A stretch of 53,912 bases of DNA, taken from Lingula anatina. Its lineage: Eukaryota > Brachiopoda > Lingulata > Lingulida > Lingulidae. The DNA lies in NCBI RefSeq assembly GCF_001039355.2, contig NW_019775763.1, forward strand, positions 64,001 to 117,912, in the 5' to 3' direction. The notes under the pieces are model-generated. The model saw only the letters and a program-made list of their open reading frames with translations, was not told where the DNA came from and searched no databases. Position numbers and translations under genes: made by a program. Shown piece by piece: positions 10,489 to 24,296 of this stretch. Each line of letters begins with the position of its first letter. Within the stretch, counting starts at the first letter, position 1.

Positions 10489-13400
10489 GTGCGCTTCTAA
10501 GTTACGCACTGATGATTAAGCCCAATTAACATCAACGTCCATAACATCAAGAATAATGTTTATTTTCTCCGTGTTTCTTTCCCATCAGCTCTGATTGTAA
10601 TGTTGGCACGCCAGATGACTTTTTCGACCGAGAAGCGATTAACCTCCCGAGAGACAGTTTGAAAAACGATTAAGCTAGCTCGCACAGTTCATCGTAATAG
10701 AGGCTGACATGTTATTTTCTTGTGCGATGCCTTTAGAAAAAAGTCATGAAACTAAGCCAACTGGTAGCTGATGCTAGAGCGCGGCGCTGCCAGATGGGTT
10801 CAAAGAGAGCGACGTGAATGCCAATCTAAAATACTCAGTGTGACGAAAAGAGAACATGCCTTGGCTCAAAGGAATCGGACGTGGAAATCGCAAAGATGAG
10901 TGGTTAAATCAGGTGCTACTTAACTTTTTAAAGACTCCTCCGATATATTCCCGCACAGTTTAATACTTTCATTGGGCTCTAAGAGCTAAGAGTTCTTTCT
11001 GTATGAGACAGGCACAGACGTCGATGATGATTATACTATTCCTCATGTCGTCAAATATTAATTAATAACAGCGACTAATAAAAGTTTACATATATTGCAA
11101 AAATAATCCGTGTATTGTTATCGAAAAAAAGGAAATATTGACTATTAAGTAACGCAGTTTAGTTTTATTTCATGCAGTTTCGCTGACATAAAATTGTCGA
11201 TCAGGGCCGTTAGCTTTGGTTGGGTTTATAAGAGGTTATGAACACAAATGTCGCAACATGGGCCAGCTTATATGTACATATAAATTACCTTTTAGTACTT
11301 TTTTTAATTAACACTGGGTCAAATCATTACTTTTTTCATTGCTCAATGCTCAAAAATACACCATTTCATATTTCAGTTCTATTTACACCTGGAGCGTTTT
11401 GAATAACATTCCCATTTATTTTATCAACTAGTTTAGAAGATAATACTGAAATTATGTCCTTTGAGGGACTCAACATCATTATGTACCCAAAATGATTTAA
11501 TTTTCCTTAAAAACCACTCAATTTGAAACAAAATTACTTCATTTTGTAAAACGTACATCAAAAGAACAACTGGAATTACCTTAACGTCACTATTCAGTTG
11601 CAGAAGGCATTTATAGTTTCTTAAGCGACACAACAGCGCGCGTCGTCATTTTGTTCATCATTTGGCCGTGGGGAACGCCCAGACCATTTCCCCGACTACC
11701 GAGGATCGTGCTGTGTTTCGAGGCTGTTCGGGGGCGGTATCGACGGCTGACAAGCTGTTTGATACAGGTGATAAATTAGTTTGACTTCACAGGCCCCGCC
11801 GATATCGAATCTACCATCAAAGAGAGCGGGTGAAATTGATGAATAAGATGTGCGCTCAACGGTAACGGGACAACGAAATAATGCAGGATAAAAATATGTT
11901 AAGAAATTGCCGGACAGGAAGGAGAGAGAGAGAGTATGAACCGGTAACAGTGCTAGGAAATTAAAAGAAATTAAATAAGTATTGAAGGAGAGAGAGGAGT
12001 GCTGTAGCCTACTGTATGTACCTTCAATGAGAACGGAAAAACGACATTCAAACAGAAAAAAAATAAAACTGTGGATCAAATCCAATAAGAAACAAAACAT
12101 AAATGAAATAAAGACACATGTCAACATGAAGTGCTAAACGAATATAGGATCTCGATACAGAAGAAAACGCGACCGCTATAACATTGAAAAAATAACGCAG
12201 TAACCGCAGCTTGTCTTGCACTGTGCCGCCGCTATGTTTCTCTTATTTTCGCAAACGCAAGATAACAGATTATTGGATAAGTACGTAATTTCTGCATGGT
12301 CCTCTGAAATTGGAAAATTATTTCTACAAAGGAAAAAAAGCAACCAGTGTTGTAATTGAGGGCATGATAAGTAATTTACAAGATTAAAATCAAGGAAAGA
12401 AATTTCAATTTGAGTTTTTTTAATCTCTTTGATCTCTGTGAAGTGGAGATCATTACTACGTGTTGATTTTCCGACTCAGTCAAAATGTCGGCTTTTCGTT
12501 TCTTGTTTATTGTTCACTAGCTTTGGCGGAAAGAGAATATTGAAAATATATTCTCGTATCTTTTGTGTTCTATGACTTTAGGTGACAGACATTTTCCCTT
12601 TAAAATCATTTTGTTGAAATATTTTATTTTTCTTTTTAATATTTTATGCGTATAATTCATGTACATATATGCAACTGTGGTGTGATATATGAGCCCCTTT
12701 TCAATACCAAATTCTTCCAACTGACAGAGTTTCTTTTTGTCTTACAATCACTTGAAAAACAGCTGCATGACCATCGAAAAATTCGCTTTTCTATTTGAAC
12801 TCTTTTCATCTTATCTAGATATATATTCGCAGATAAATACGACTATTACAACTGCCAATGCCTGATTGTGGTTACCATTGAAGCTACTTTTACATATTTA
12901 ATTTTTTTTTGTCTTTCTTTTAGTGAATTTTAAATTAAGTGTAATTCTTTTAATAACCCACTAGTGGAAAATCTATTGAGGGGACGTCATATTTTTATTT
13001 GGCTCTTTATCGACTTCTGCCTTTTAGTGTGCGTATGTTGATCACATCACTGTTCATATGTCGGTAAAAGGCAGAACCTGCCCAATTTGAAATTAGAACA
13101 TATTTGTCTAAAATGTGTATTTTAGAAAAGGGTGTTGAATTACTAGGAAGAGCTCGGTATTTAGCTTTATCAACAAAGAAACATTATTTCATTTGTGAAT
13201 AAGATATCCCCAAATTTTGGTTACACATTTTGATGAAATTTCTTTGATAGAGAGCTCTTTGGAAGATAAAAAGGATTACAATTATAGCTGAATCCGTCTT
13301 TTTTGTATTTTTAAATATATATATTTCTATTTTACTTTATTATTATTTTGTTACATTTCAATTTGACGACATGCGCTCTAGCAGTGCTCCATATAACAAT

Positions 13401-14030
13401 ATAGTTAAAGGTATTTTTGAAATAGATGGCACGTATAAAACGGATGTAGATCTAGCTTATGACAGTTAAATAAAGACACAGAAATATGTGAAAACAAGGC
13501 GTCACTTCGCATTCTATCATAATAAAAGAGAGTCTTCAAATGATCATCAGTAATACATTTAAAAATAATTTCTAAAAATGCTTTCTTCTTCGAGACAAGA
13601 ATACCCTACACAAAAGGACAAAAATATAATGCATGTAAACGAATGACAATCATTTAAAAAAACAGAGATATACTTAAGAGTGCTTAATACCTTTGATTTA
13701 GTGCCTTAAAATAATTAAACATTGACTTTAAGCTGGCGCCTCTGGTAGAGTTTCATATTCTCCAAATCTTGATATTTTATTGGAATTGTCATGAAATTGA
13801 AATTTGAATTTTCACATTGCTAATGAAGTCACCAATATATAATTTGTTAGATATAAACATCTGGTGAGACTATCACATTATTATTGGTTGTGTTAGAGAA
13901 GACGGGTGATATTTTATCACAATACCATATTAGTGAAACAGTGGTTAAATTTTATCACAATAGATGGGATTGGAATGCATATATGTAATTTATTTTTATT
14001 GAATTGTTCAGGGGATCAGAATAGACTTAA
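10489..14030. other. Intergenic, no gene; possible regulatory patch
   Basis: Mostly AT-rich. A GC-richer patch at about 11635-11880 contains TGATAAATTAG- and ATCAAAG-type sites and could be a regulatory island. Long minus-strand frames over it contain CT/GA-derived residues and low-complexity hydrophobic stretches and look spurious. Confidence 0.45.
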
Positions 14031-14179
14031 GAACCGTCCGATATAAAGCGCGAAAAAATATTTACTCATACATCATTCTTAGTTTGCACGTTCGATATTC
14101 AAAAATATAAAAAAAGAAGTCCCTGCACGTAATCCGTTCACAGCTTTGTGTCGATAAGTGTGAGAAAAACTAATTTGCA

Positions 14180-14560
14180 CGCATTCTCTCCCCTATCTTG
14201 TCGAAAATCGAGCAGGTGCGACCTGTGTTCTACATCAGCCATACGTGTTACTTTAACGAGGAGCTCGTGTCTGACGTCTTGACGTTCTACTCAGATCAAA
14301 GAGGGTGCGAAGCGGCCGCCAATTATCGACCCCGCGCGTTCATACTGGAATTTTTCGGGCCGTTTCCTGAATCAATAATTTAAGTCACAAAACATCCTCG
14401 GGGAATTTGCCATATCGCGTTTTGTGGAGGCACGCCCCACAATTATGATATGATACAACACGTGTGAGATAAAATTGTTTGGGTGTTACCAGTTTATCCC
14501 CGGTTTAAATTGCAACCAAAGCCGACAAGTCGGAGTTTTCGTGAGTTAGAAAAGGTTTTA
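14180..14560. promoter_or_regulatory. Candidate regulatory island
   Basis: A local rise in GC content inside AT-rich DNA, with a GCGGCCGC (14310 region), CAGATCAAAG (TCF-like) and CACGTG-type motifs. A 61-codon plus-strand open frame lies here, but with no recognisable domain. The regulatory reading is an inference from composition and motifs; conservation was not tested. Confidence 0.2.
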
Positions 14561-15526
14561 CTCGATCTAGATGAGCCTACTGTAAACGCGCAACTACTAT
14601 ATGTCAGTCCTGCACTTCTTTTTAAAAGAGTTAATCATTTTGGTTGATTAACGCGCTTTCCAGGTAATGAGTTCTCAGATATTGCTTAATTAAAACAATT
14701 TATCACTTCAGAGTTGTAGTTCTTTTATTAGCGTGTTACCAGTTATCGTACGGAGGTGAAGCCACTTATGTGAAACCAATACGTTAATGAGATTATTTGT
14801 AAAACGACGTTCAAATGGCGTTCAAATTAGGCGTATGAAATATTGACGATACCTTTATGGTCTATACGTCTTAAGTATCATCGAACCCCGAACACTGAAA
14901 GAAATTAAGCGTTGCCAGAATGACATAAGTACGACACACATGCCAGTAGCCAGCCAGAAGTCCGCATGGCTTTGGTGTTTTGATAAGACTGGTATTTCAC
15001 CAGTCATAGGGCTTTTTAAAATATATCAACACTTAATGAAGTCTTCGATTTTAATTTCCAACTTTTTACAAGTCATCAAATCATCTGAAAAGAAATAATG
15101 TTATTTCTTTCTTATTCCATTCCTTAAAATATTGATGATTTTTTGAGATGCATACACTGAATGTTTCAAAGATTGTGAAGATATTGTTTACTGACTTTTG
15201 GGAGTTTTGAGTTTCCATTGCACTGCATACACAGATTCGCCCATTTTACCTTCCGATAACGGTTTGAATTCCATGGTTCACCTTACACCTAACTTAACGG
15301 ATTTTCACTGAGTTACACGTGACCTTAAAACACTTGATTGTAATCCACTCTCTTCTACTGTATATGAAGATGTTTATTTAGGATGCTTTGGAATGTTCTT
15401 TTTTTGGTAAAATACACAGATAAGTTAAAAAATCTTGGCAACCAAAGTTACAGATAAGTTAACCTGTTCGTCGGGCCGGCATAAATTGCAGGTCCCTTCA
15501 TCTTAAAATTCATTTTATTGAAGGTG

Positions 15527-15535
15527 CTCTCTCTT

Positions 15536-15570
<35 letters not shown>
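15527..15570. repeat. (CT)n microsatellite
   Basis: A nearly pure CT dinucleotide run with one TG interruption. Confidence 0.95.
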
Positions 15571-15572
<2 letters not shown>

Positions 15573-16110
15573 AGGGAAATGGGACTGTCGCAGGTACTAA
15601 TGATTTTTAAAAGCATGTACAATATATATTGCTACATTTTTAATCTTCTTTTACGGACGTTGTGTGGTCGCATTCAATTGCGCTACTGTTTGCTAGACCT
15701 AAGTCCCGTTAAAAATGCATTTATGCCTAAAGTTAATCTAAAGTTTTAGACCAAGATTTTAGTCAACTTCAATCCAAGGTAACTGATGTGCAGTTATTCA
15801 TTAAAATAGAGTTACAACCCAGTGCTTGTCTAAAACACGGGTCATTCTTTCTTGCCATAAAACAGACGCATAATGTCATCGATGGGGCCTCATCGATTAC
15901 GCTATTACTGATTAGCAGCCTAAATTTTGAGTCGAAAAGTATAGTCCAACTTTTGGGCTCAGGATAGCTCTTTCGTGTCACAGGTCCCTGAAAACTTATA
16001 CCGGCAACTGAGCGACAGACATACGTCCAAGTTATGAAAATGTCAATCGTTGCGCATTTTATACAATCGGGTATCTTTAGGAAGTGTCGCGTTAAAGTGA
16101 TGGTCGTATT

Positions 16111-16173
16111 CATCATCATCAACAACATCATCATCATCATTAACATCATCATTGACATCGTATCATCATCATC
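16111..16173. repeat. Imperfect (ATC)n microsatellite
   Basis: Repeated CAT/ATC trinucleotides with several substitutions (CAACAACATC, TTAACATC), indicating an ageing tract. Confidence 0.9.
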
Positions 16174-16385
16174 CAGCATAAGTAATGGCGGAATCGTGAC
16201 AATGATGGACGCTTAACACGGCGTCAAGGCGACGGGTGTTGCTAAGTTATGAGATTCAATCAACAGCGGAAACGGTTGCCCTTACCAAACTTCTCTATTC
16301 CCCAGCTTTTCTTCTCGGTCTACCAAATTAACCTATCAGTTAAACGTGGTTAAAAGTCGTCATGATAATACAGGGCACAGGTTTT

Positions 16386-16780
16386 TTTAAAGGTAACACG
16401 CGTGGCCCCGCGCGAGGCTGACGAAATAAGGTTTGCGTTTATCCTGTCGTCTCCCCGCAAGGACGAGACTAGGCGCCCCGAAGGTGAAAAAACTCGGGCT
16501 CACCATATCACCGTTGGATGTTTCACTACGGGGCAATTTTTTATCTATCAATGTTTGTAATGCGTGCTTTTTCATTCTCATTGTAATGGCGTTATTTGTA
16601 ATGCGACCATTACCGTCGCTATCTATACTGATAACTTTGGTGGTCCCGTGCTTAAATTTCTTGCTGAAGAGTAATTAAGAGGGACTTGATGGGCTCGCTG
16701 GCGACGCCGGGGACTTCCGTTAAGACGGTAGATCTTCAGCGATGGAGAACCCCACGCGAATATGACACGCAGGCTTTCTT
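16386..16780. promoter_or_regulatory. Candidate upstream regulatory island of engrailed
   Basis: A GC-rich island in AT-rich surroundings, 7.5 kb upstream of the engrailed start, with GAGTAATTAAGAG, GTAATGGCGTTATTTGTAATG and similar homeodomain-type sites. Open frames on both strands have no recognised domain. The regulatory role is an inference; cross-species alignment would decide. Confidence 0.25.
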
Positions 16781-19370
16781 TTCTTTATTTGAGTATTAAT
16801 TAGTATCCACACCAGACGTTGAGAACTATAACAATAAAACAATTTATACATTCTAAAAGAGCTTTAAACAAACCCGCTCTGCTTAAGAATGCCGTCCCCC
16901 AAATAATGTATTAAAATATTTCACTCTTAAGTGCTGAGAATAGGTAAGTCAGAAATTCTCGCCAAAAAATCCAAGCGTAAGTTTGATATCATATAATAAA
17001 AGCCTAACTGCATGATCAATTAAAATGCTAATTTCTCTTGTAAACTGATTTATTTAGAGGAATTATCCTTGGCATTGTCGGTTGCTTTTGCAGAGACACA
17101 CAAGACAGTTTTCAAAACAATATTCATAAAAGATATATCACAATTTCCGGTAGCTTGGATTTGGAAACAAACAGCGATAGCATTATATTTCAAGGCGTAC
17201 AGTAAACCACTCGGCAATATATATGATTATTAAAAAGAAGTGATGGGGATTGGTCTATGAATCTACGATACACGGAGGACCGGGCTGATGACTATTAGAT
17301 GTATATGTCGTATTATTTAATTTAAATATCTTAATTAACTGAACTAAGGGAGAGGGATCAAACGAAAAATAATTATGTCGATAATAATAATAATAATAAT
17401 AAAAATAATATAATAAACCTCATTATCTAGTTGGTTGTCATTACAATACGATAAAAATACTGCTTATTGCTAAGTAAAATAATTTTTTTTTTAAATTCAC
17501 AACACGGATCACGTTACAATCAGGAGATATATATATATGATCTTTTACAATTTTGTTTACTTGATAAATAAAAAAAGAAGAAAATTGATTTTTATACACT
17601 CATACCCCAAGGAAAGTCTAAAATGAAATTGCTGATAAATAAATATAAAACTGCTTGATTTTGCACTTGTATTATACAGGACAAGAAGGGGAATATCGAA
17701 TTAACTTGCTTTAAGTTATCCTTTTAGTGCTGTTTACATGCTTGCATTTCAAAATTTAGACAAATACAAAATGTCAGTCTTGTTCTATTAAATAACCACG
17801 AGTAATCTTTTGCACACTAAACAAACCGACATAAGTACAGTTGTTGATATTATTAAGAGCATATCTTTTCTATACATTAAATTTAGAACTGCATATTGTC
17901 ATGTTTAGGATTTTAGCAATGAGTATATTTTTAATGACTTTTATTAATGTTGAGATGTTCGGCTGAATACATACAGATCTATCATTTCAATGGGAATTTT
18001 ACCTCCGAATGTGCATCAACCATGGGAAAATTATGTTGGAATACGCCTGTACAAGTAGGCGTCTCCCTAGTCTTTAGAATAGACTAGAATGTTAACACAT
18101 ATATGTAGATATTATATTACCATTAATGTCAGAACATGTACCCTTCTTAAAGCACTGACAGCTTTGTGCCGCAGAATAAGTCAGATTGCTCTTCTTGAGG
18201 TACCTGTCTCTGTTTGAGTAATATATCTTAAATGAAACCCATCATAGGGCAGTTATCCTAAAATGGATCGCCTCTCACTTAAAGTTTGTGAAAGCAAATT
18301 TCTCTGATCCGCAAGAGAGACTATACTATTAAAGATGGTCAATTTAGAGCGGGGCGTGTCCCTTAAGTGATAGGCACTTGGTAACAGGTGTGCACGTTCC
18401 TTCTACTCTGCGTAATAATTACTTGTTACAGGTAAGATATCACTGTAATTTAGTCGCCTTGCCCGCGTCTGACATATCATCATTACTCGCGTTTAATACC
18501 TGCATTAGCATGGTACGAAACCTTTAATTTTGTTGCGTCACTCTGATGTCTTACAATGATGCTGCATGTACGTATGCAACAGCTTGCTTCAAAATAGAAT
18601 GCCGAGAATGCACTCTTAAAGACTTGTGTATAAGGATGGTAACCCTCAACTTAAAGATCGTGTTTCTCATAGTTTATCTCTGGGTGATTTATACCCCCGA
18701 TATTAGGTAGCATATTTAGTAAAAACGTTATCTGCAGAAAAATGACATAATTTATGTGGATCTGTTCTGCAAATAACTAAATTTTACGTTCATCTACGCA
18801 TTGCTATTAAATACATACAGGTGGTTAAATAGGCATTCTGCGCATTTTACTTTTTTAAAATGTGTCTCTCTTAGAAAAAGTTTACAGAAAAAGACAGCCC
18901 CTAAATAATCCATGGCTGATGAAATAGAACGAATCGCGTATTTTGGCCCTGTTGAGCGAGTAGTATGCTTTCAGTAATGTATTACAAATGTCTTCTTATG
19001 TTTTTGTAATCTTTCAAATACTTTTCTCGTGTTCTTTAATCTCGTGTGTTGAATTTCTTACATTCTGTGTTTTTCTAATCTTAAATCCTCATTATTATTT
19101 TATTTGTAACAAATTTTGTATATAATGCAAATTTTATATTTGTATATAATGCACTCAGTATATTCTCAAATGCATTTTTAAAAACACACCTTTGGTGAAA
19201 GAAATAATTTTCTTGCTGGTATTTTAAGTACTTATTTGTCCATGCAAATGAGGCAACAGCAGACTTTATCAGCGTTAAGGGTGACACGGGGGCTCGAATA
19301 CTAACAGATGCAATGATTTACGTAATATTATCAAATCTATAAAATTAAAACGTGAAATTTATACATAAGT
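16781..19370. other. Intergenic, AT-rich
   Basis: It contains an (ATA)n tract at about 17381-17409 and short (TA)n runs. No supported exon. Confidence 0.6.
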
Positions 19371-19690
19371 AACCGCCTAACCCAAAGGCTCTGCCACAGA
19401 GGCAATTACCCTCCGCGCTAAGATTAAAGGCTGGCAATAAATGACCGTAGGAGAGCGCTCAAATTACCTCTCCTTCGTTCGCCGAAATCTGTCACTAACT
19501 GTTAGAAGTTGAAATGAAGAAGTGAGAGCCTCCTCACCTCGGCCCCGTAATTACATCGTGTATGATTAATTAATCTGCTGCGTTGCAATTGAAACACGGT
19601 GTTTAATTGAGATAACGTTGTAGGTTGCGTAGGTAATCATGGCTGGTTACGTCACGGGAGTCCAGTCGTCTGCCGGCGCAGCGCGTGTGC
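19371..19690. promoter_or_regulatory. Candidate enhancer with paired homeodomain sites
   Basis: A GC-richer block about 4.7 kb upstream of engrailed. It includes TGATTAATTAATC (near 19563), CAATTGAAACACGG, GTTTAATTGAG, TTACGTCACG (CRE-like) and GGTAATCATGG. The density of TAAT cores next to GC-rich sequence is typical of developmental enhancers. Function is inferred. Confidence 0.3.
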
Positions 19691-19706
19691 GTGTAATGAT
19701 GAGATT

Positions 19707-19709
<3 letters not shown>

Positions 19710-19747
<38 letters not shown>
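19710..19747. repeat. (GA)n microsatellite
   Basis: A pure AG dinucleotide run of about 37 bases, directly beside the candidate enhancer. Confidence 0.95.
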
Positions 19748-19749
<2 letters not shown>

Positions 19750-22120
19750 GTTTGGAAGGCATCTTGTTACTCCTTGCACAATGAATTGAGGGTTTATGTA
19801 ATCTGTCTTCGTATTTGTGACTAGGTGTTGTTGTTTACAAGAAACTCAGGGCTGTTGTTACCGAATATTTTTTGTGACAAAATGAATAACGATGATGTTT
19901 GCGCTAACAGGGTCATTAATGAAGCTGCAGTTTCCTGTTATACACAGAGCCTTTTATTGTTTAATGTGATAAAAAATTAAAATAAACAATGAAAGTGCTG
20001 ATGTAATCGTTTTTTCAAAACAGCATATGGCCTTGTGAATATCTAATTCTAAATGAATGATAGCACACAAATCTGTCCCACTCGAGTTAGGAAAGTATTT
20101 TTTTAAGAAAAGTTAATAGAAAATATGCGGGTTAAAACATGCGTTCATTGTTTATTTGTATGCAGTTTTGCACTTATGCAGTTTTACATTGGTCGGAATT
20201 CTTGTCAGTTTATAATTTCATTCTATCCCCAAACAACCGGTAACTTTAATATCCAAGAAAGCAAAATAAATATATGCACGTTTTCCAACAATTCAAATTG
20301 AAATCATATTGAAAAATTAATTAAGACTACAGATACAATGGACGTTTAATGTTATTTATCTGTTATTCAGCTAAGGGTTTTCAAATTCCTTTCCACAGAG
20401 TTCATAACAAGGCATGAGTGGTGATTTTTTTTCTCAGAATATGTAATTGAAATTTCAACGGTGAGAACACGGGCAAATTTAAGACATCTCATCATCCTAC
20501 ATTACACTGACGATTTTGACAGATCAAATTCATATATAAGTCGGGGTTACATATATGGGGCAATACGAGAAGTTTAATGAACACCAGAGAAAACATACAC
20601 AAAGTCTTGCCGCTAGATGCCTCTCCGTGGAGGAAACATAGGATCCCTACACCTTTTCCAATATCTATAATTATGTATTAAACCAGAGATAGACTTGTCT
20701 TCAGCTGTCAGACGGCGTCGAAAAAACGGCCCTATTTACATATCGGCCCAATAAAGCGGTCTCTCTTTCTCTCACTTACACCTTAGCGTCTTGATAACGG
20801 AGCCGAGAGAGAGGCGTGTGGCGCGATCGAAGTGTAGATTTAGAAGCACTGAGAATTGGGTTTCACAAGGTTACGACTTTCTGGCGTTTTTTCTCACGAC
20901 ACGAGACCCATATATCGTCTGCTGGGGTCTCTTCTAATCAGTAATTACACAATGCTGATCAAACTATTTTTGATTTCAAACGCAGGCATTCTTATTCCAG
21001 GACCAGTGGTTTGTTTTTTAAGGGGCCACAACGCCGCATGTTTGTCCTGCACTATTTATTATCCAGAGTCTGGTCCTTGTGGGATAACTAGGGGCCGTTC
21101 ACAAACCACAATGGCGTCGCGGATCAAGGTAGCGTGATCAAAGACCACAATTTCTTTTCATCTAAATGCTTCCATTAAAAACTCGACACGCTGTAGGTTC
21201 TACGTTAAATCACTTACTAGAAGGTGTGAGTCTTTTATGCCCTGTGTCTTTTTTGCTTCTGTGCAAGAAAAATCTTTCAAGTCACCTGCAAAGACTTAAA
21301 AAGAAAGAAAAAACAAAACAAAAAAAATGAATATTTTATGATATTTGCTATTGAGAAAAGAAGGGTTCATCAGACTTGAAATTGGAATGTCACTACAACA
21401 AAACAAAATGTCCGAAATACATTAAAAGAAAGTGAGCGGAGGACAGATAAAATAGTTTCTGTCTTTATTTTATCAGGCGCGACTGGAAAAGTATGTGTAT
21501 CTTCAAATGTAACCCTGCTACTGGATAGGATGCACGTAGAAATGTTTAGATCTAAGTCAAAGTCCTCGCCTTTAATTATAAAACATTTTGAAAAGAGCGT
21601 CGAAATGCGAAATAAATAAATAAAATAAATATGGAAAAATAAATCATGTTGACGGAATTTAGAACATACATGTATTGCTTATATAATTATCTTAGGGATA
21701 TAAAATTAATTATTAGAAGCTGAATAAAAAGGGATATTTAGGCGGTGTCTATAACACAGCTTGGAGCTGAGCACACGTAAAACACCCAAGTAAACTATAG
21801 AAAGCATAGATAGCATAAAATAATTGCGATATAGAATAGGATTTTTTAAATTTGAATTGAGTTCAGGATGTCATCGATGACCATAAAAATTGTCTAATAA
21901 AAGACCCTTGGAAAAAGGGTCAATGAAAATAAGAATAATCAATAAAAGAGAGTAGCCAAGATATTCAAAGAAAGTAATTATTGTCATGTCACATAAATCT
22001 CAGTTGTCGAAAAAAACAAGACAAAGAAAAATATGACAAGCCTTTCGACGATGTAAAGAAGCCATCCTGTAATTTAACAGCTATCTTCTGTTCCACAAAT
22101 CAACCAAACTTGTCGGAAAA
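19748..22120. other. Intergenic, two small GC-richer patches
   Basis: The patches at about 20690-20870 and 21060-21150 are GC-richer than their surroundings. The second contains RUNX-type ACCACAA sites on both sides of an ATGGCGTCGCGG and a GATCAAAG TCF-type site. Otherwise AT-rich, nothing recognised. Confidence 0.45.
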
Positions 22121-22720
22121 GTTACTAATGGGACTTTAGCGACCCCAGTGGAAGCCAGCTGAATTTTACATCGAAGCGCGTGTCAAGGTTTCTACCGGTC
22201 CCTCATTAATATCGTGTTTTCACTCTATTGAAATTCTCAACATCAAAGGGGTTTCTTTCTTTGAAATTAGGAGCCCTAATGAGTTATTAAATTGCAAATT
22301 CTTTTGATACCAGTTTGTGTATTGACGAGAAGTAACACGCGCCTCGCGAGAAATGCGTTTACTCGCGCGACCCGTGCGTGAAGGTTGATCATCAATTCGA
22401 TGGCCAGAGTACACCAAGTGCGAAGTGCTGGACAATTAACGCACCCATACTTAAAAGATAACGCAAAATTAATTGCCTGAATATCACCTCCAATATATTG
22501 CTTTGCAAACTGACGCAAGTGACATTTGCACCGTCAAATGCACAACGCAAATCGAGAAGTCATTTGCTTTTTCCTCTCAATCTTTGAGCCAATGGAAGAT
22601 TTCAGATTACCTGCCAAAAGTGCGCTAAGTCTTCAAATGCACTGGATGTGAAGAAGGGGGTCAGTCAAATATTACCGATCTAAAACAGCGTATTTATAAA
22701 CGCAAAGAGCAGACGATTAA
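22121..22720. promoter_or_regulatory. Candidate proximal enhancer upstream of engrailed
   Basis: About 600 bases of mixed composition, 1.6-2.2 kb upstream of the engrailed start, with CCCTAATGAGTTATTAAATTG, GACAATTAACGC, CAAAATTAATTGCC and CGATTAATCAGC sites spread between GC-rich segments. Minus-strand open frames here have no recognised domain. The regulatory role is inferred from position and motifs. Confidence 0.3.
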
Positions 22721-24000
22721 TCAGCTGTGTCAGTAGCTAATAACTGACGATTTTCTTTCACTAAAACGTGTAAATCTTGTCCAGAAAGGTCTACTTCTTG
22801 AGTAATCGGCATTTTTTTATAAAAGGAAACAAAAAGTAGGTGCACTCAGTAACATTTTAATTGCTTGGTGCATGTATTTTAAAATAGATTTACGGTCACT
22901 CGTGTTTTAAGCAATTATTTGCTGGACACGCTTTGTTTTAAACAAACAGCTTTGTTTTCAACAAAAAGATAAAAAAAAGACTAGAAAAAATTTTACACGT
23001 TTTATACGTTTTGTTATTGTACACTTGCTTCATTCCTATAGTTTGTTACTTGAGGAATGGGCTTTTAATTTCATCAAGCAAATTGAATACTTTATTGTTA
23101 TTACTCTTTAGAAATTCTGTTAAAACACGTAGCTTTTCTTCCATCCATCAAATTCGTGGCATTTTGAAATCGAGAAAGTATCAAACATCTTATCTCGGAG
23201 TGTTCTAAATCTTTCTCTATTATCCTCAATCGCCGCTTCCGGCCAGAGAAGGTATTGTACTCGCTCGTGTAGCGCCAAAAATATTTGTAATGATTTAAAA
23301 TATATTATGTTACTTCGCATTCATCCAAGAACAGGGTAAAAATGACAGACATTCGGCTTCCCATTTCAAACTGTAATTATGAACAGAAGGAAAAGGTCGG
23401 GGCGGAAAGTTAAGACAGCAGACGGTGTATTTTTTTCTATAAATTGGTAATCTTGTTTTTCGACACTGCAATTTAAATGAATTGAAAGAACAATTAACTA
23501 AGCTATCATCTAGGAGAAAATCAGCATTTAACCTCTGTAGACTTTGGCATTTGAGATAATGTTTTTGTGTGAAAGCATGCTTTTTTCTCCCGAGAGATTC
23601 CTTTCAAGGTAGTTTCGTTGAGTAATTGAAGATGAAACCAAATAACTTATTTTAGAAAACAATTTGTAGAAAATTAGGGAAAAGTCACAGATGTCGATGA
23701 TTCTGAAAATTCTGTAAAACACGAGTGACCTTATAATGTAATAACAACATGATAAACTTTAATACTTTGGATTGAATTTAATTTTCCATTCTAACTGCTT
23801 CCCATTTAGTATATAGGCATTCTTGTGCGTATATCAAAAGTCGCAGTGTCAGAGAGTAGCAAATGGTCCGTTAACACTTTCATTAACAACGTCACTGTGA
23901 ATGTCTAACCAAATTCGAACTCTAGCCCCGTTTATAATCACACTCCGTTAATGGACTATCCCAGCTACCTTAATGATAAACGGGGACTTCATTTCTAATC
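22721..24000. other. AT-rich upstream flank of engrailed
   Basis: No supported gene. The short open frames on both strands lack recognisable domains. The stretch from about 23900 rises in GC into the promoter. Confidence 0.5.
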
Positions 24001-24296
24001 GCCATTTACAACAGGAGAGGCGCGTTTAGCGGCGTGGCCCGGGGGCCGTTGTTCTTCCTCACTTCATCTGCCGCTTTGACAGTCCCAAAGCGAAATCTGA
24101 ACGGCCCGAGACCGACTTCATTAGCGAATGTGAGGCGCTCTCCCATTGGTTCGGCCGGCGTGACGTCACCAGTGGGTGAGTGAAATATAAGCCCTGAGAG
24201 GGATATTTATAAAAGTCAGCGGCGGATTTCCAATGAGCAGTCACAACTAGTGCTGAGCGTTTGTTGGTTAGTGTGGATTACACGTCTGCAGGAATC
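24001..24296 (+). promoter_or_regulatory. en: engrailed promoter and 5' UTR (CCAAT, CRE, TATA)
   Basis: The block upstream of the engrailed ATG has the textbook order of core elements: an inverted CCAAT box (ATTGG, 24145-24149), a perfect palindromic CRE (TGACGTCA, 24161-24168), and a TATA box (TATAAAAG, 24208-24215). About 30-35 bases downstream lies AGTCACAAC (24239-24247), a plausible initiator, so transcription likely begins near 24240 with a 5' UTR of about 55 bases. The start codon context is ATCATGG (A at -3, G at +4), a strong Kozak context. GC content is markedly raised from about 24010. Confidence 0.7.

Larger units (their letters stand above)
14561..16385. other. Intergenic with microsatellites
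   Basis: AT-rich DNA. It contains a (CT)n tract at 15527-15570 and an imperfect (ATC)n tract at 16111-16173. The Met-rich (minus) and Ile-rich (plus) frames over the ATC tract are simply translated microsatellite. Confidence 0.6.

Noticed and set aside
11696-12127. 143-codon minus-strand ORF
   Set aside because: Low-complexity hydrophobic and Ser-rich composition, partly from GA/CT tracts; no domain recognised.
15769-16216. Met-rich and Ile-rich ORFs around 16.1 kb
   Set aside because: Translated (ATC)n microsatellite.
24261-24296. Extension of the engrailed frame upstream of the ATG at 24297
   Set aside because: No upstream in-frame ATG; the stretch lies between the likely transcription start and a strong-context ATG, so it is 5' UTR.
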